Positions 1 through 6,029 of a stretch of 7,354 bases of DNA are shown one piece after another (the stretch's first letter is position 1; every line of letters starts with the position of its first letter). The DNA lies in the NCBI RefSeq assembly GCF_009883055.1, contig NZ_WWVR01000060.1, forward strand, positions 1 to 7,354, written 5' to 3'. The notes below the pieces were generated by a model. That model saw nothing but the letters and a program-made list of their open reading frames with translations, made no database searches and was not told the origin of the DNA. A program made the position numbers and the translations under genes. The DNA is from Blautia sp. BIOML-A1. GTDB taxonomy: Bacteria; Bacillota; Clostridia; Lachnospirales; Lachnospiraceae.

Positions 1-874
1 CGACGTAAGAGAAGAACAGCTTCCGAAACTGTATGAGAGCTGGGAAGTGGTCGGAACGCTGAAGCCGGAAGTGGCAGAGGAACTCGGATTTTCTGCTGAT
101 GTCAAAGTTGTGGCAGGTGCCGGAGATAATGCAGCTGCTGCGGTCGGAACAGGAACTGTCGGTGACGGTCAGTGTAACATTTCACTTGGAACATCCGGAA
201 CAATCTTTATTTCTAGCAAAAACTTTGGTGTTGACGAGAACAATGCACTGCATTCTTTCTGTCATGCTGACGGAAGTTATCATCTTATGGGATGTATGCT
301 GAGTGCTGCTTCCTGTAATAAATGGTGGGCAGAAGAAATTCTTCAGACCAGGGATTTTGCAGCAGAACAGGCTCCAATCCAGAAACTTGGAGAAAATAAC
401 GTATTCTTCCTTCCATATCTGATGGGAGAAAGATCACCTCATAATAATCCAGATGCAAGAGGCGTATTCTTTGGAATGTCCATGGACACTACAAGAGCAG
501 ATATGACACAGGCTGTTCTGGAAGGCGTTGCATTTGGACTTCGTGATTCCCTTGAAGTAGCAAGAAAGCTCGGAATCAAGATTGAACGCACCAAGATCTG
601 CGGCGGCGGAGCAAAGAGTCCGCTTTGGAAAAAAATCATCGCAAATGTGATGAACCTCAAAGTCGATGTCCTTGAAGTTGAAGAAGGACCATCCATGGGA
701 GGAGCCATGCTGGCAGCTGTAGGCTGCGGAGCATATCCGGATGTTGAGACTGTTGGAAAGAAGATGGCACATGTAGTAGACACTGTTGAGCCAGAAGAAG
801 AACTTGTGGCAAAATACGAAGAAAAGTATCAGAAGTTTAAGAAACTGTATCCGAGCCTTAAACCACTTTTTTAA
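1..874 (+). CDS. xylB: Xylulokinase, 5'-truncated by window edge (C-terminal ~290 aa)
   Basis: FGGY-family sugar kinase that phosphorylates D-xylulose with ATP to xylulose 5-phosphate, the cytoplasmic entry of xylose into the pentose phosphate pathway. The frame is open from the first complete codon at base 2, so the GTG at 47 is an internal Val, not a start. Roughly 190 N-terminal residues are missing if the protein has the usual 480-510 aa. Visible motifs are GAGDNAAAAVGTG, whose Asp (bases 125-127) matches the catalytic base of FGGY kinases; NISLGTSGTIF of the nucleotide-binding fold; FLPYLMGERSPH; GGGAKSPLWKKI; and GGAMLAAVG near the C-terminus. The reading frame is intact to TAA at 872-874. 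A 6-bp hairpin (871-876/882-887) spans the stop but lacks a T-run; the first good terminator is at 1057-1107. Another FGGY substrate is possible because the N-terminal half is unseen, but GERSPH and the overall sequence favour xylulose. Confidence 0.9.
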   Translation, partial: DVREEQLPKLYESWEVVGTLKPEVAEELGFSADVKVVAGAGDNAAAAVGTGTVGDGQCNISLGTSGTIFISSKNFGVDENNALHSFCHADGSYHLMGCMLSAASCNKWWAEEILQTRDFAAEQAPIQKLGENNVFFLPYLMGERSPHNNPDARGVFFGMSMDTTRADMTQAVLEGVAFGLRDSLEVARKLGIKIERTKICGGGAKSPLWKKIIANVMNLKVDVLEVEEGPSMGGAMLAAVGCGAYPDVETVGKKMAHVVDTVEPEEELVAKYEEKYQKFKKLYPSLKPLF

Positions 875-919
875 GGTTCTTCCTTAACAACTGTCAGAAG
901 TTTGATAACTTATAAAACC

Positions 920-967
920 CTGAGGGGGACCATCTCAAAGTTGCGAAAGACCGAAGGTCCCCCTCAG
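920..967. repeat. GC-rich perfect 12-bp inverted repeat
   Basis: The arms CTGAGGGGGACC (920-931) and GGTCCCCCTCAG (956-967) are exact reverse complements around a 24-base spacer. The structure is much more GC-rich than its surroundings and is followed by further C-rich sequence (ACTCCCCCTGCTTGGCCCC) instead of a T-run, so it is not a standard terminator for xylB. It could be a dispersed intergenic repeat, an mRNA-stabilising 3' stem, or part of a structured RNA. I do not recognise a named family. Confidence 0.7.
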
Positions 968-1056
968 ACTCCCCCTGCTTGGCCCCGCTAAAAGCAAGTA
1001 AGTTTGAGAAAATATACCCCACCAGGCCACGTGTAAAAGTTTGTTAGTAGTATGAT

Positions 1057-1107
1057 AAAATACCAGGATATCTTCTCCGTGCGAGGGAGAGGAGTCCTGG
1101 TATTTTT
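1057..1107 (+). terminator. Rho-independent terminator, probably of the xylB transcript
   Basis: Arms AAAATACCAGGA (1057-1068) and TCCTGGTATTTT (1095-1106) pair perfectly. An inner stem, CTTCTCC with GGAGAGG (1072-1078/1087-1093, one G-U), gives a nearly continuous long hairpin with a small loop. The right arm ends in TTTTT. The A-rich left and T-rich right ends would let it work in both directions. Its outer arms share the core AAAATACCAG/CTGGTATTTT with the terminator after fhs. Confidence 0.8.
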
Positions 1108-1163
1108 CGATTTATTTTATATTTGAAGAGAGAAGAAATTGTGTGCTTTTTAGCCCAGGGGTT

Positions 1164-1190
1164 GCAAGGGGACTGGCCAAGTCCCCTTGC
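1164..1190. repeat. Perfect 11-bp palindrome with 5-base loop
   Basis: GCAAGGGGACT (1164-1174) and AGTCCCCTTGC (1180-1190) are exact reverse complements around GGCCA. It is a very stable GC-rich stem in an AT-rich spacer. What follows (GTTCCTTCTTTTAC) is pyrimidine-rich but not a clean T-run, so terminator activity is possible but weak. It resembles the short GC-rich stems scattered between genes of Lachnospiraceae, an impression from memory and not a database result. Confidence 0.65.
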
Positions 1191-1198
1191 GTTCCTTC

Positions 1199-1318
1199 TT
1201 TTACAAAAGAAAAAATGAAAAACAATTTTTATTTATATTTTTATTGTAAAAAATAAACAACTTTTATTTTGAATTCTTTATCATTTTGTAAAAAGAAAAG
1301 AAAAAATTTGATAATTTA
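1199..1318. other. AT-rich spacer upstream of the fhs promoter
   Basis: About 120 bases composed almost entirely of A and T, with repeated A-tracts and T-tracts, run directly up to the -35 box. Such tracts can serve as UP-elements for RNA polymerase or as curved DNA. The ends carry a 10-bp inverted repeat, TTTTACAAAA (1199-1208) and TTTTGTAAAA (1284-1293). I see no coding potential here. Confidence 0.45.
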
Positions 1319-1347
1319 TTGACAAACTCCGTTATATATGATATTAT
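1319..1347 (+). promoter_or_regulatory. Sigma-A-type promoter of fhs
   Basis: TTGACA (1319-1324) matches the -35 consensus exactly and TATTAT (1342-1347) is a good -10, separated by the ideal 17 bases. The predicted transcription start is around 1353-1355, about 15 bases before the riboswitch P1 stem. Promoter, riboswitch, terminator, ribosome binding site and fhs follow in the expected order. Confidence 0.85.
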
Positions 1348-1351
1348 TTTC

Positions 1352-1366
1352 TTATCAATTTGATAA
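1352..1366. promoter_or_regulatory. Short palindrome at the predicted fhs transcription start
   Basis: TTATCA-ATT-TGATAA (1352-1366) is a 6-bp inverted repeat lying on the predicted +1. It could be an operator that blocks initiation, or a 5'-end mRNA hairpin. The half AATTTGATAA (1357-1366) also occurs as a direct copy at 1305-1314, just upstream of the -35 box. No specific regulator is recognised, and in such AT-rich DNA chance is a real alternative. Confidence 0.35.
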
Positions 1367-1367
1367 C

Positions 1368-1440
1368 GTCTCTGATGACTGGCGGAGCAGTGGAAATCAC
1401 CACATGGGAATCAGAGATTTGCAGAGTCGACCGTCTGGGC
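1368..1440 (+). ncRNA. ZTP riboswitch (pfl motif) aptamer controlling fhs
   Basis: Stem P1 is TCTCTGA (1369-1375) with TCAGAGA (1411-1417), extendable by one G-U pair. Inside it lies GATGACTGGCG (1374-1384), then the small stem GTGG (1390-1393)/CCAC (1400-1403), then CATGGGAA. A linker leads to GACCGTCTGGGC (1429-1440), matching the conserved 3' block of the family, usually written CCGCCTGGGC; here one C is T. This class binds ZTP/ZMP (AICAR phosphates), which accumulate when 10-formyl-THF is short, and commonly precedes purine and one-carbon genes including fhs. A terminator follows immediately, so it is expected to be a transcriptional ON switch: ligand permits read-through. Confidence 0.92.
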
Positions 1441-1474
1441 AGTATTTGAGAATATCTCGGATACTGTTTTTTTT
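1440..1474 (+). terminator. Riboswitch expression-platform terminator
   Basis: CAGTATTTGAG (1440-1450) pairs with CTCGGATACTG (1456-1466) through 11 pairs including two U-G, around the loop AATAT, and is followed by eight T (1467-1474). The left arm starts at C1440, the last base of the aptamer's conserved GGGC block. Ligand-stabilised folding of the aptamer could therefore hinder closure of the base of this hairpin, as in known transcriptional ZTP switches. The direction of control is inferred. Confidence 0.9.
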
Positions 1475-1526
1475 AACCGAATATATGGTTAAAATGGTGG
1501 TGTGCCTACAATGAAAGGAGACAATT

Positions 1527-3212
1527 ATGGGATTCAAGAGTGACATCGAAATTGCACAGGAGTGCGTAATGCAGCCAATTACCAAGATTGCAGAAAAAGC
1601 AGGTATTGATGACAAATATCTGGAGCAGTACGGAAAATACAAAGCAAAGATCGACTACAATCTTTTAAAAGAAAGCGACAGAAAAGATGGTAAGCTGATT
1701 CTTATGACAGCAATCAACCCGACACCGGCAGGTGAAGGAAAAACTACTACAACCGTAGGTCTTGCTGATGCAATGCAGAAACTCGGTAAGAACGTTATGG
1801 TTGCACTTCGTGAGCCATCCCTCGGACCGGTATTTGGTGTTAAGGGTGGTGCAGCAGGCGGCGGCTATGCGCAGGTAGTTCCGATGGAAGATATCAACCT
1901 TCATTTCACAGGTGACTTCCATGCGATTGGTGCAGCAAACAACCTTCTTGCAGCAATGATCGACAACCATATCTTCCAGGGAAATGCTCTGAACATTGAC
2001 CCGAGAAAGATTACATGGAAGAGATGCGTGGATATGAACGACCGTCAGCTTCGTAATGTAGTAGACGGACTCGGTGGAAGAACAAACGGTATGCCACGTG
2101 AAGACGGATATGACATTACTGTTGCATCCGAGATCATGGCAGTTCTCTGTCTTGCAAGCGACATCTCAGATTTGAAAGCAAGACTTTCCAGGATTATTAT
2201 CGGATATACATATGGTAAAGTATCCGAGCAGAAACCGGTAACAGCTGGCGATCTTCATGCAGAAGGTGCTATGACAGCACTTCTGAAAGATGCTCTGAAA
2301 CCAAATCTTGTTCAGACACTGGAACATGTACCGGCAATCGTTCATGGTGGACCATTCGCAAACATCGCTCATGGATGTAACTCCGTAACAGCTACAAAGA
2401 TGTGTATGAAACTTGCTGATTACACCATCACAGAGGCTGGATTCGGTGCTGACCTCGGTGCTGAAAAATTTCTCGACATCAAATGCCGTATGGCAGGACT
2501 GCACCCAAGCGCAGTTGTTATCGTAGCTACGGTACGTGCTCTGAAATACAATGGCGGTGTAGCAAAAGCTGACCTCAACAACGAAAACCTGGAAGCACTG
2601 GAAAAAGGACTTCCAAACCTTCTGAAACATGTAAGCAACATCAAGAACGTATACAAACTTCCATGTGTTGTTGCTATCAATGCATTCCCGACAGATACAA
2701 AGGCAGAACTTGACCTTGTAGAAGAAAAATGTAAAGAACTCGGCGTAAACGTTGCTCTTTCTGAAGTATGGGCTAAAGGCGGCGAAGGCGGAATCAAACT
2801 TGCAGAAGAAGTTCTCCGTCTCGTAGAAGAACCAAACGACTTCTCCTATGCATATGAACTGGAAGGATCTATCGAAGACAAACTGAACCAGATCGTACAG
2901 AAAGTATACGGCGGTAAGAGAGTTGTTCTGACAGCAAATGCTCAGAAACAGGCAAAACAGCTTGAAGCACTCGGATTTGGCAACTGCCCGATCTGCGTAG
3001 CTAAGACACAGTACAGCCTGACAGACGACCAGACAAAACTTGGTGCACCGACAGACTTCGAAGTTACTGTACGTAACCTCAAGATTTCCGCAGGTGCAGG
3101 CTTCATCGTAGCCCTCACAGGCGAGATCATGACCATGCCAGGACTCCCGAAAGTACCGGCTGCTGAGAGAATCGATGTAGACGAAACAGGCAAGATCACT
3201 GGACTTTTCTGA
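1527..3212 (+). CDS. fhs: Formate--tetrahydrofolate ligase
   Basis: ATP-dependent cytoplasmic enzyme joining formate to THF to give 10-formyl-THF for purine and formyl-Met-tRNA synthesis; in acetogens it is also a step of the Wood-Ljungdahl methyl branch. At 561 aa it matches the usual ~556 aa bacterial length. Visible signatures are the P-loop TPAGEGKT (residues 66-73), [11 protein letters not shown] (104-114, FTHFS signature 1) and [13 protein letters not shown] (118-130, signature 2). The family normally works as a homotetramer. ATG 1527 is preceded by AAAGGAG (1514-1520) with 6-base spacing. It appears monocistronic: promoter and ZTP riboswitch upstream, strong terminator 50 bases downstream. 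Codon choice leans to AAC for Asn, as expected for a highly expressed gene. No disruption is seen. Confidence 0.98.
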   Translation: MGFKSDIEIAQECVMQPITKIAEKAGIDDKYLEQYGKYKAKIDYNLLKESDRKDGKLILMTAINPTPAGEGKTTTTVGLADAMQKLGKNVMVALREPSLGPVFGVKGGAAGGGYAQVVPMEDINLHFTGDFHAIGAANNLLAAMIDNHIFQGNALNIDPRKITWKRCVDMNDRQLRNVVDGLGGRTNGMPREDGYDITVASEIMAVLCLASDISDLKARLSRIIIGYTYGKVSEQKPVTAGDLHAEGAMTALLKDALKPNLVQTLEHVPAIVHGGPFANIAHGCNSVTATKMCMKLADYTITEAGFGADLGAEKFLDIKCRMAGLHPSAVVIVATVRALKYNGGVAKADLNNENLEALEKGLPNLLKHVSNIKNVYKLPCVVAINAFPTDTKAELDLVEEKCKELGVNVALSEVWAKGGEGGIKLAEEVLRLVEEPNDFSYAYELEGSIEDKLNQIVQKVYGGKRVVLTANAQKQAKQLEALGFGNCPICVAKTQYSLTDDQTKLGAPTDFEVTVRNLKISAGAGFIVALTGEIMTMPGLPKVPAAERIDVDETGKITGLF

Positions 3213-3263
3213 TAAAAGCTGATTGTAAACCACGCTGAAAAGCAGGTAAGATAGGGAGATAAT

Positions 3264-3354
3264 AAAATACCAGAACCGTTTCATACGTAAAGCGTAGTAA
3301 CTGTGAACGAAGTGAACAGTAATAAAGCGTATGGAGAGGGGTTCTGGTATTTTT
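3264..3354 (+). terminator. Large nested terminator hairpin after fhs
   Basis: The outer arms AAAATACCAGAACC (3264-3277) and GGTTCTGGTATTTT (3340-3353) are a perfect 14-bp pair ending in a T-run. Inside, CATACG (3282-3287) pairs with CGTATG (3328-3333), and innermost ACTGT (3300-3304) pairs with ACAGT (3316-3320). The interior is longer than a terminator needs and contains the direct repeat GTGAAC (3303-3308 and 3312-3317). The symmetric A- and T-rich ends suggest it could also act on the opposite strand. Confidence 0.85.
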
Positions 3355-3361
3355 GTGTGTA

Positions 3362-3390
3362 TGGTTTTTGGGGGAGAAATGTGGTAGTAT
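3362..3390 (+). promoter_or_regulatory. Candidate extended -10 promoter of the aminopeptidase gene
   Basis: TAGTAT (3385-3390) is preceded by TGG (3382-3384), giving an extended -10 of the TGn type. At 17 bases upstream lies only TGGTTT, a poor -35. The gene needs its own start because a strong terminator separates it from fhs, and this is the best site I can see in the short gap. The assignment is weak. Confidence 0.35.
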
Positions 3391-3426
3391 AGAGGAAGTA
3401 TAAAATGTGTCAGGGAGGATTGGAAA

Positions 3427-5217
3427 ATGACAGTTTTGGAAAGGCTTAATGCTCTTCGGGATTTGATGAGGGAGAAGAAGATTGACGCATATCTGGTGCC
3501 GACGGATGATTTTCATGCATCGGAATATGTTGGTGATTATTTTAAATGTCGAAAGTATATTACCGGATTTACGGGATCAGCGGGAACGGCTGTGATCATG
3601 CAGGATATGGCAGGTCTGTGGACGGATGGAAGATATTTTCTGCAGGCTGCAGACCAGCTTGAAGGAAGTACCATTCAACTCTTCAAAATGGGTGAGCCGG
3701 ATGTGCCGACAGTACATCAGTTTCTTGCAAAAAAGCTTGAAAAGGGTATGTGCCTTGGCTTTGATGGACGTACAGTCAGTGCCAGGGAGGCAGAAGAATT
3801 AGAAGAACTTTTAAAGAAAAAAGAGGTTACTTTTGCTGTAAACGATGATCTTATCGGAGCAATCTGGAGTGACCGTCCGGCACTTTCCTGTGAGCCGGCT
3901 ATGGAACTGGATGTGAAATGGGCAGGCGAGTCAAGAGCAGATAAAATTGCGAAAATCCGTAAGCAGATGAGGGAAAAGAAAGCAGATATTTTTGTACTTA
4001 CTTCGCTGGATGATATTGCATGGTTTTTGAACATCCGTGGAAATGATGTTCATTGCTGTCCTGTTGTTCTTTCTTATCTTGTTATGACAGATAAAGAACT
4101 CAGACTATTTGTAAATGAAACTGTTTTTTCAGAAGAGATTCGTGCAAATCTGGAAGCGGATGGTGTGGAAATTTATCCGTATAATGATGTCTATTCTTAT
4201 GTCCGGACGATAGATGCAGATCAGAAAGTGCTGCTTTCAAAAGCGAATGTCAACAGTCGTCTGGTAAGTAATATTCCGTCCGAGGTAACAATTCTGGACG
4301 AAGAAAATCTGACACTTCTTCCGAAGGCAATTAAGAATGAAACTGAGGTAGAGAATGAAAGAATTGCACATATCAAAGATGGTGTTGCAGTTACCAGATT
4401 TATTCGCTGGATGAAGGAAACTGTTGGAAAAGAAAAGATCACAGAACTCAGTGCGGCTAAGAAATTATATCAGTTCCGCAGTGAGCAGGAGAACTTCCTG
4501 GGAGACAGCTTTGATCCGATCATTGCATATGGAAAGCATGCTGCAATTGTACATTACAGTGCAACAGAAGAGACAGATATTCCTTTTGAGGCAAGAGGAA
4601 TGGTGCTTGCAGATACAGGCGGACACTACCTGGAAGGTTCAACAGACATCACAAGAACCGTAGTACTTGGACCTGTTACAGATAAGGAAAAGAAATATTT
4701 CACGGCGGTTCTGCGTGGAAATCTGAACCTTGGAGCAGCAAAATTTAAATATGGATGTACAGGACTGAATCTGGACTATATTGCCAGAGAACCACTCTGG
4801 GAAATGGGAGAAGATTACAATCATGGCACAGGTCATGGTATAGGATATCTCCTCAATGTGCATGAGGGACCAAACAGTATCCGCTGGAAAAATATTGCAG
4901 GAAGTCCGGCTGCAGTGCTGGAAGAAGGTATGCTCACATCGGATGAACCGGGATATTATCTGGAGAATGAATTTGGAATCCGTCATGAGAATATTGTCCT
5001 TTGTAAGAAAGCAGAAAAGACTTCCTTTGGACAGTTTATGTGCTTTGAATATCTGACGATGGTGCCGTTTGATCTGGATGGAGTTGATCCGGAGCAGATG
5101 TCCGTTCGTGAAAGAAAATTACTTAATGAGTACCATAAGGAAGTATATAAAACATTATCTCCACATTTAAATGAGGATGAAAAAGAATGGCTGAAGCAGG
5201 CAACGAGAGAAATCTGA
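3427..5217 (+). CDS. Aminopeptidase P family protein (long-form Xaa-Pro aminopeptidase)
   Basis: M24B metallopeptidase predicted to remove an N-terminal residue preceding proline; probably cytoplasmic, as no signal peptide or membrane segment is visible. The 596 aa length fits the long three-domain form (two creatinase-type N-terminal domains, about residues 1-310, then the pita-bread catalytic domain), like eukaryotic XPNPEP1 and unlike the ~440 aa E. coli PepP. Dimetal ligands are visible: D396 and D407 (ADTGGHYLEGSTDITRT), H470 (HGTGHGIG), E507 (SDEPGYY) and E521 (RHEN). H376 (IVHYS) and H479 (VHEGP) match conserved active-site histidines by spacing. ATG 3427 follows AGGGAGG (3412-3418) by 8 bases. 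The last 31 bases overlap the downstream regulator gene. Exact substrate preference cannot be read from sequence. Confidence 0.95.
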   Translation: MTVLERLNALRDLMREKKIDAYLVPTDDFHASEYVGDYFKCRKYITGFTGSAGTAVIMQDMAGLWTDGRYFLQAADQLEGSTIQLFKMGEPDVPTVHQFLAKKLEKGMCLGFDGRTVSAREAEELEELLKKKEVTFAVNDDLIGAIWSDRPALSCEPAMELDVKWAGESRADKIAKIRKQMREKKADIFVLTSLDDIAWFLNIRGNDVHCCPVVLSYLVMTDKELRLFVNETVFSEEIRANLEADGVEIYPYNDVYSYVRTIDADQKVLLSKANVNSRLVSNIPSEVTILDEENLTLLPKAIKNETEVENERIAHIKDGVAVTRFIRWMKETVGKEKITELSAAKKLYQFRSEQENFLGDSFDPIIAYGKHAAIVHYSATEETDIPFEARGMVLADTGGHYLEGSTDITRTVVLGPVTDKEKKYFTAVLRGNLNLGAAKFKYGCTGLNLDYIAREPLWEMGEDYNHGTGHGIGYLLNVHEGPNSIRWKNIAGSPAAVLEEGMLTSDEPGYYLENEFGIRHENIVLCKKAEKTSFGQFMCFEYLTMVPFDLDGVDPEQMSVRERKLLNEYHKEVYKTLSPHLNEDEKEWLKQATREI

Positions 5218-5774
5218 CAAAGGGAGAAAAGACGAAATACCGGCTGGCAAGAGCCATGAAAGAATGTATGAAATCTACTTCAGTAGAGAACATTACCGTG
5301 AAACAGATTACAGAAAACTGTGGGCTTACCAGGCAGACTTTTTACCGGAATTTTCTGGATAAATATGATCTGATCAACTGGTATTTTGACAAGCTTCTGG
5401 CGAAATCCTTTGAGCACATGGGACAGGGAAAAACTGTCTATGATGCACTGGTAAAGAAGTTTATCTATATTCAGGAAGAGCAGACATTCTTTGCAGCTGC
5501 GTTTCGGTATGATGAGCAGAATTCTCTGCGCCAGCATGACTTTGATCTGATCCTGGATTTTTACGAAAAGCTGATTTGTGAAAAAACTGGCAAAGTTCCG
5601 GATGAAAATCTTCGTTTTCTTCTTGAAATGTACTGCCACAGTTCCATTTATATGACAGTCAGATGGGTGACAGGAGAGTTGACATGTATGCCGGAAGGTC
5701 TGGCTGCTGCACTGGTGGATGGTATGCCCGGAAGGCTGGCAGAGGTTTTTACAGGGCTTGGTATTCTGAACTGA
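5187..5774 (+). CDS. TetR/AcrR-family transcriptional regulator (DhaS-like)
   Basis: A 195-aa protein with an N-terminal helix-turn-helix at about residues 36-57; ITVKQITENCGLTRQTFYRNF is followed by DKYDLINWYF, a pattern typical of TetR proteins close to the DhaS branch. The remaining ~130 residues are helical in composition with no recognised ligand motif, so the effector is unknown. ATG 5187 lies inside the end of the aminopeptidase gene (31-base overlap, different frame) and is preceded by GAGGA (5173-5177) at 9 bases. That supports this start and suggests co-transcription and translational coupling. A later ATG at 5256 would remove the start of the DNA-binding domain. Targets may be its own operon or the adjacent fucO-like gene; the latter is only suggested by neighbourhood. 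It resembles a typical one-component repressor in length. Confidence 0.88.
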   Translation: MAEAGNERNLTKGEKTKYRLARAMKECMKSTSVENITVKQITENCGLTRQTFYRNFLDKYDLINWYFDKLLAKSFEHMGQGKTVYDALVKKFIYIQEEQTFFAAAFRYDEQNSLRQHDFDLILDFYEKLICEKTGKVPDENLRFLLEMYCHSSIYMTVRWVTGELTCMPEGLAAALVDGMPGRLAEVFTGLGILN

Positions 5775-5884
5775 GATGCCTTAAATACTTGGAAATATAG
5801 GTGCTATGAGCTGGTACAAAGAATTTTTCGGAACTCTGTGGTGATTTTTACTGAATAGAAATATCTGAATTTGGAACATATCAC
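5775..5884. other. Unassigned spacer after the regulator gene
   Basis: About 110 bases with no strong stem, promoter or recognisable gene. The only coding hint is a 12-codon frame at 5806-5844 (MSWYKEFFGTLW, then TGA), preceded by a poor purine stretch (TAGG). I do not call it a gene. Confidence 0.4.
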
Positions 5885-5934
5885 GAAAGTTACAGAAAAC
5901 GTTACACTTGACAAATTCTGTAACTTTCTTTTTT
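5885..5934 (+). terminator. Intrinsic terminator of the aminopeptidase-regulator operon, or operator
   Basis: GAAAGTTACAGAA (5885-5897) and TTCTGTAACTTTC (5916-5928) form a perfect 13-bp stem with an 18-base loop, followed at once by six T (5929-5934). That fits a terminator for the upstream operon. The loop also contains a consensus -35 hexamer (TTGACA, 5908-5913) and a second GTTAC, so the palindrome may instead, or additionally, be a protein-binding site for the fucO-like promoter. Confidence 0.6.
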
Positions 5935-5953
5935 ATTTCAACATTGTTAATAT
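5908..5953 (+). promoter_or_regulatory. Candidate promoter(s) of the fucO-like gene
   Basis: Two readings are possible. (a) TTGACA (5908-5913) with the weak -10 TTTTAT (5931-5936) at 17 bases. (b) The extended -10 TGT-TAATAT (5945-5953), with only TTTCTT (5925-5930) as -35. Reading (b) puts the -10 inside the Rex-like operator; reading (a) puts the operator at the transcription start. In both cases bound repressor would block initiation. The sequence does not decide between them. Confidence 0.5.
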
Positions 5954-5961
5954 AGTAACAA
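5944..5961. promoter_or_regulatory. Rex (redox-sensing repressor) operator
   Basis: TTGTTAATATAGTAACAA differs at one position from the established Bacillota Rex consensus TTGTTAA-N4-TTAACAA (G for the first T of the right half). It overlaps the candidate -10 and lies 68 bases before the start codon of an NADH-linked alcohol dehydrogenase, a typical Rex target class. Rex leaves DNA when NADH/NAD+ rises, so the gene would be induced when reducing power accumulates. Binding is inferred. Confidence 0.72.
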
Positions 5962-6029
5962 ATTTACAAATCTATTTCTAATCAACAACTAAAATACCAT
6001 TTAAACAATGCAGAAAGGATGTAATTATC

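Noticed and set aside
47..49. GTG at 47 as the start of xylB
   Set aside because: The frame is open upstream to base 2 with kinase-like sequence (LPKLYESWEVVG), and a start here would omit the N-terminal kinase domain.
1052..1126. A 24-codon frame running through the post-xylB terminator
   Set aside because: Its sequence is dictated by the terminator palindrome and no ribosome binding site precedes it.
1485..1514. A 9-codon upstream frame (MVKMVVCLQ) ending in the fhs ribosome binding site
   Set aside because: It has no ribosome binding site of its own and no attenuation-type codon run. The riboswitch terminator already explains the leader. The stop overlapping AAAGGAG is probably chance.
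2166..3284. A 372-codon open frame on the minus strand opposite fhs
   Set aside because: The translation is rich in Cys, Phe, Ser and Tyr with no domain or motif, lies entirely antisense to a well-supported gene, and has no ribosome binding site. It is a by-product of the codon pattern of fhs.
5806..5844. A 12-codon frame MSWYKEFFGTLW in the spacer before the fucO-like gene
   Set aside because: WYKEFFG faintly recalls the start of some SAM-dependent methyltransferases and could be a gene remnant, but it is too short, has a poor ribosome binding site, and no continuing homology in any frame was seen.
5893..5906. Possible CcpA cre site (AGAAAACGTTACAC)
   Set aside because: Several of the fixed positions of the TGWAANCGNTNWCA consensus fail, including the last ones, so it is not supported.
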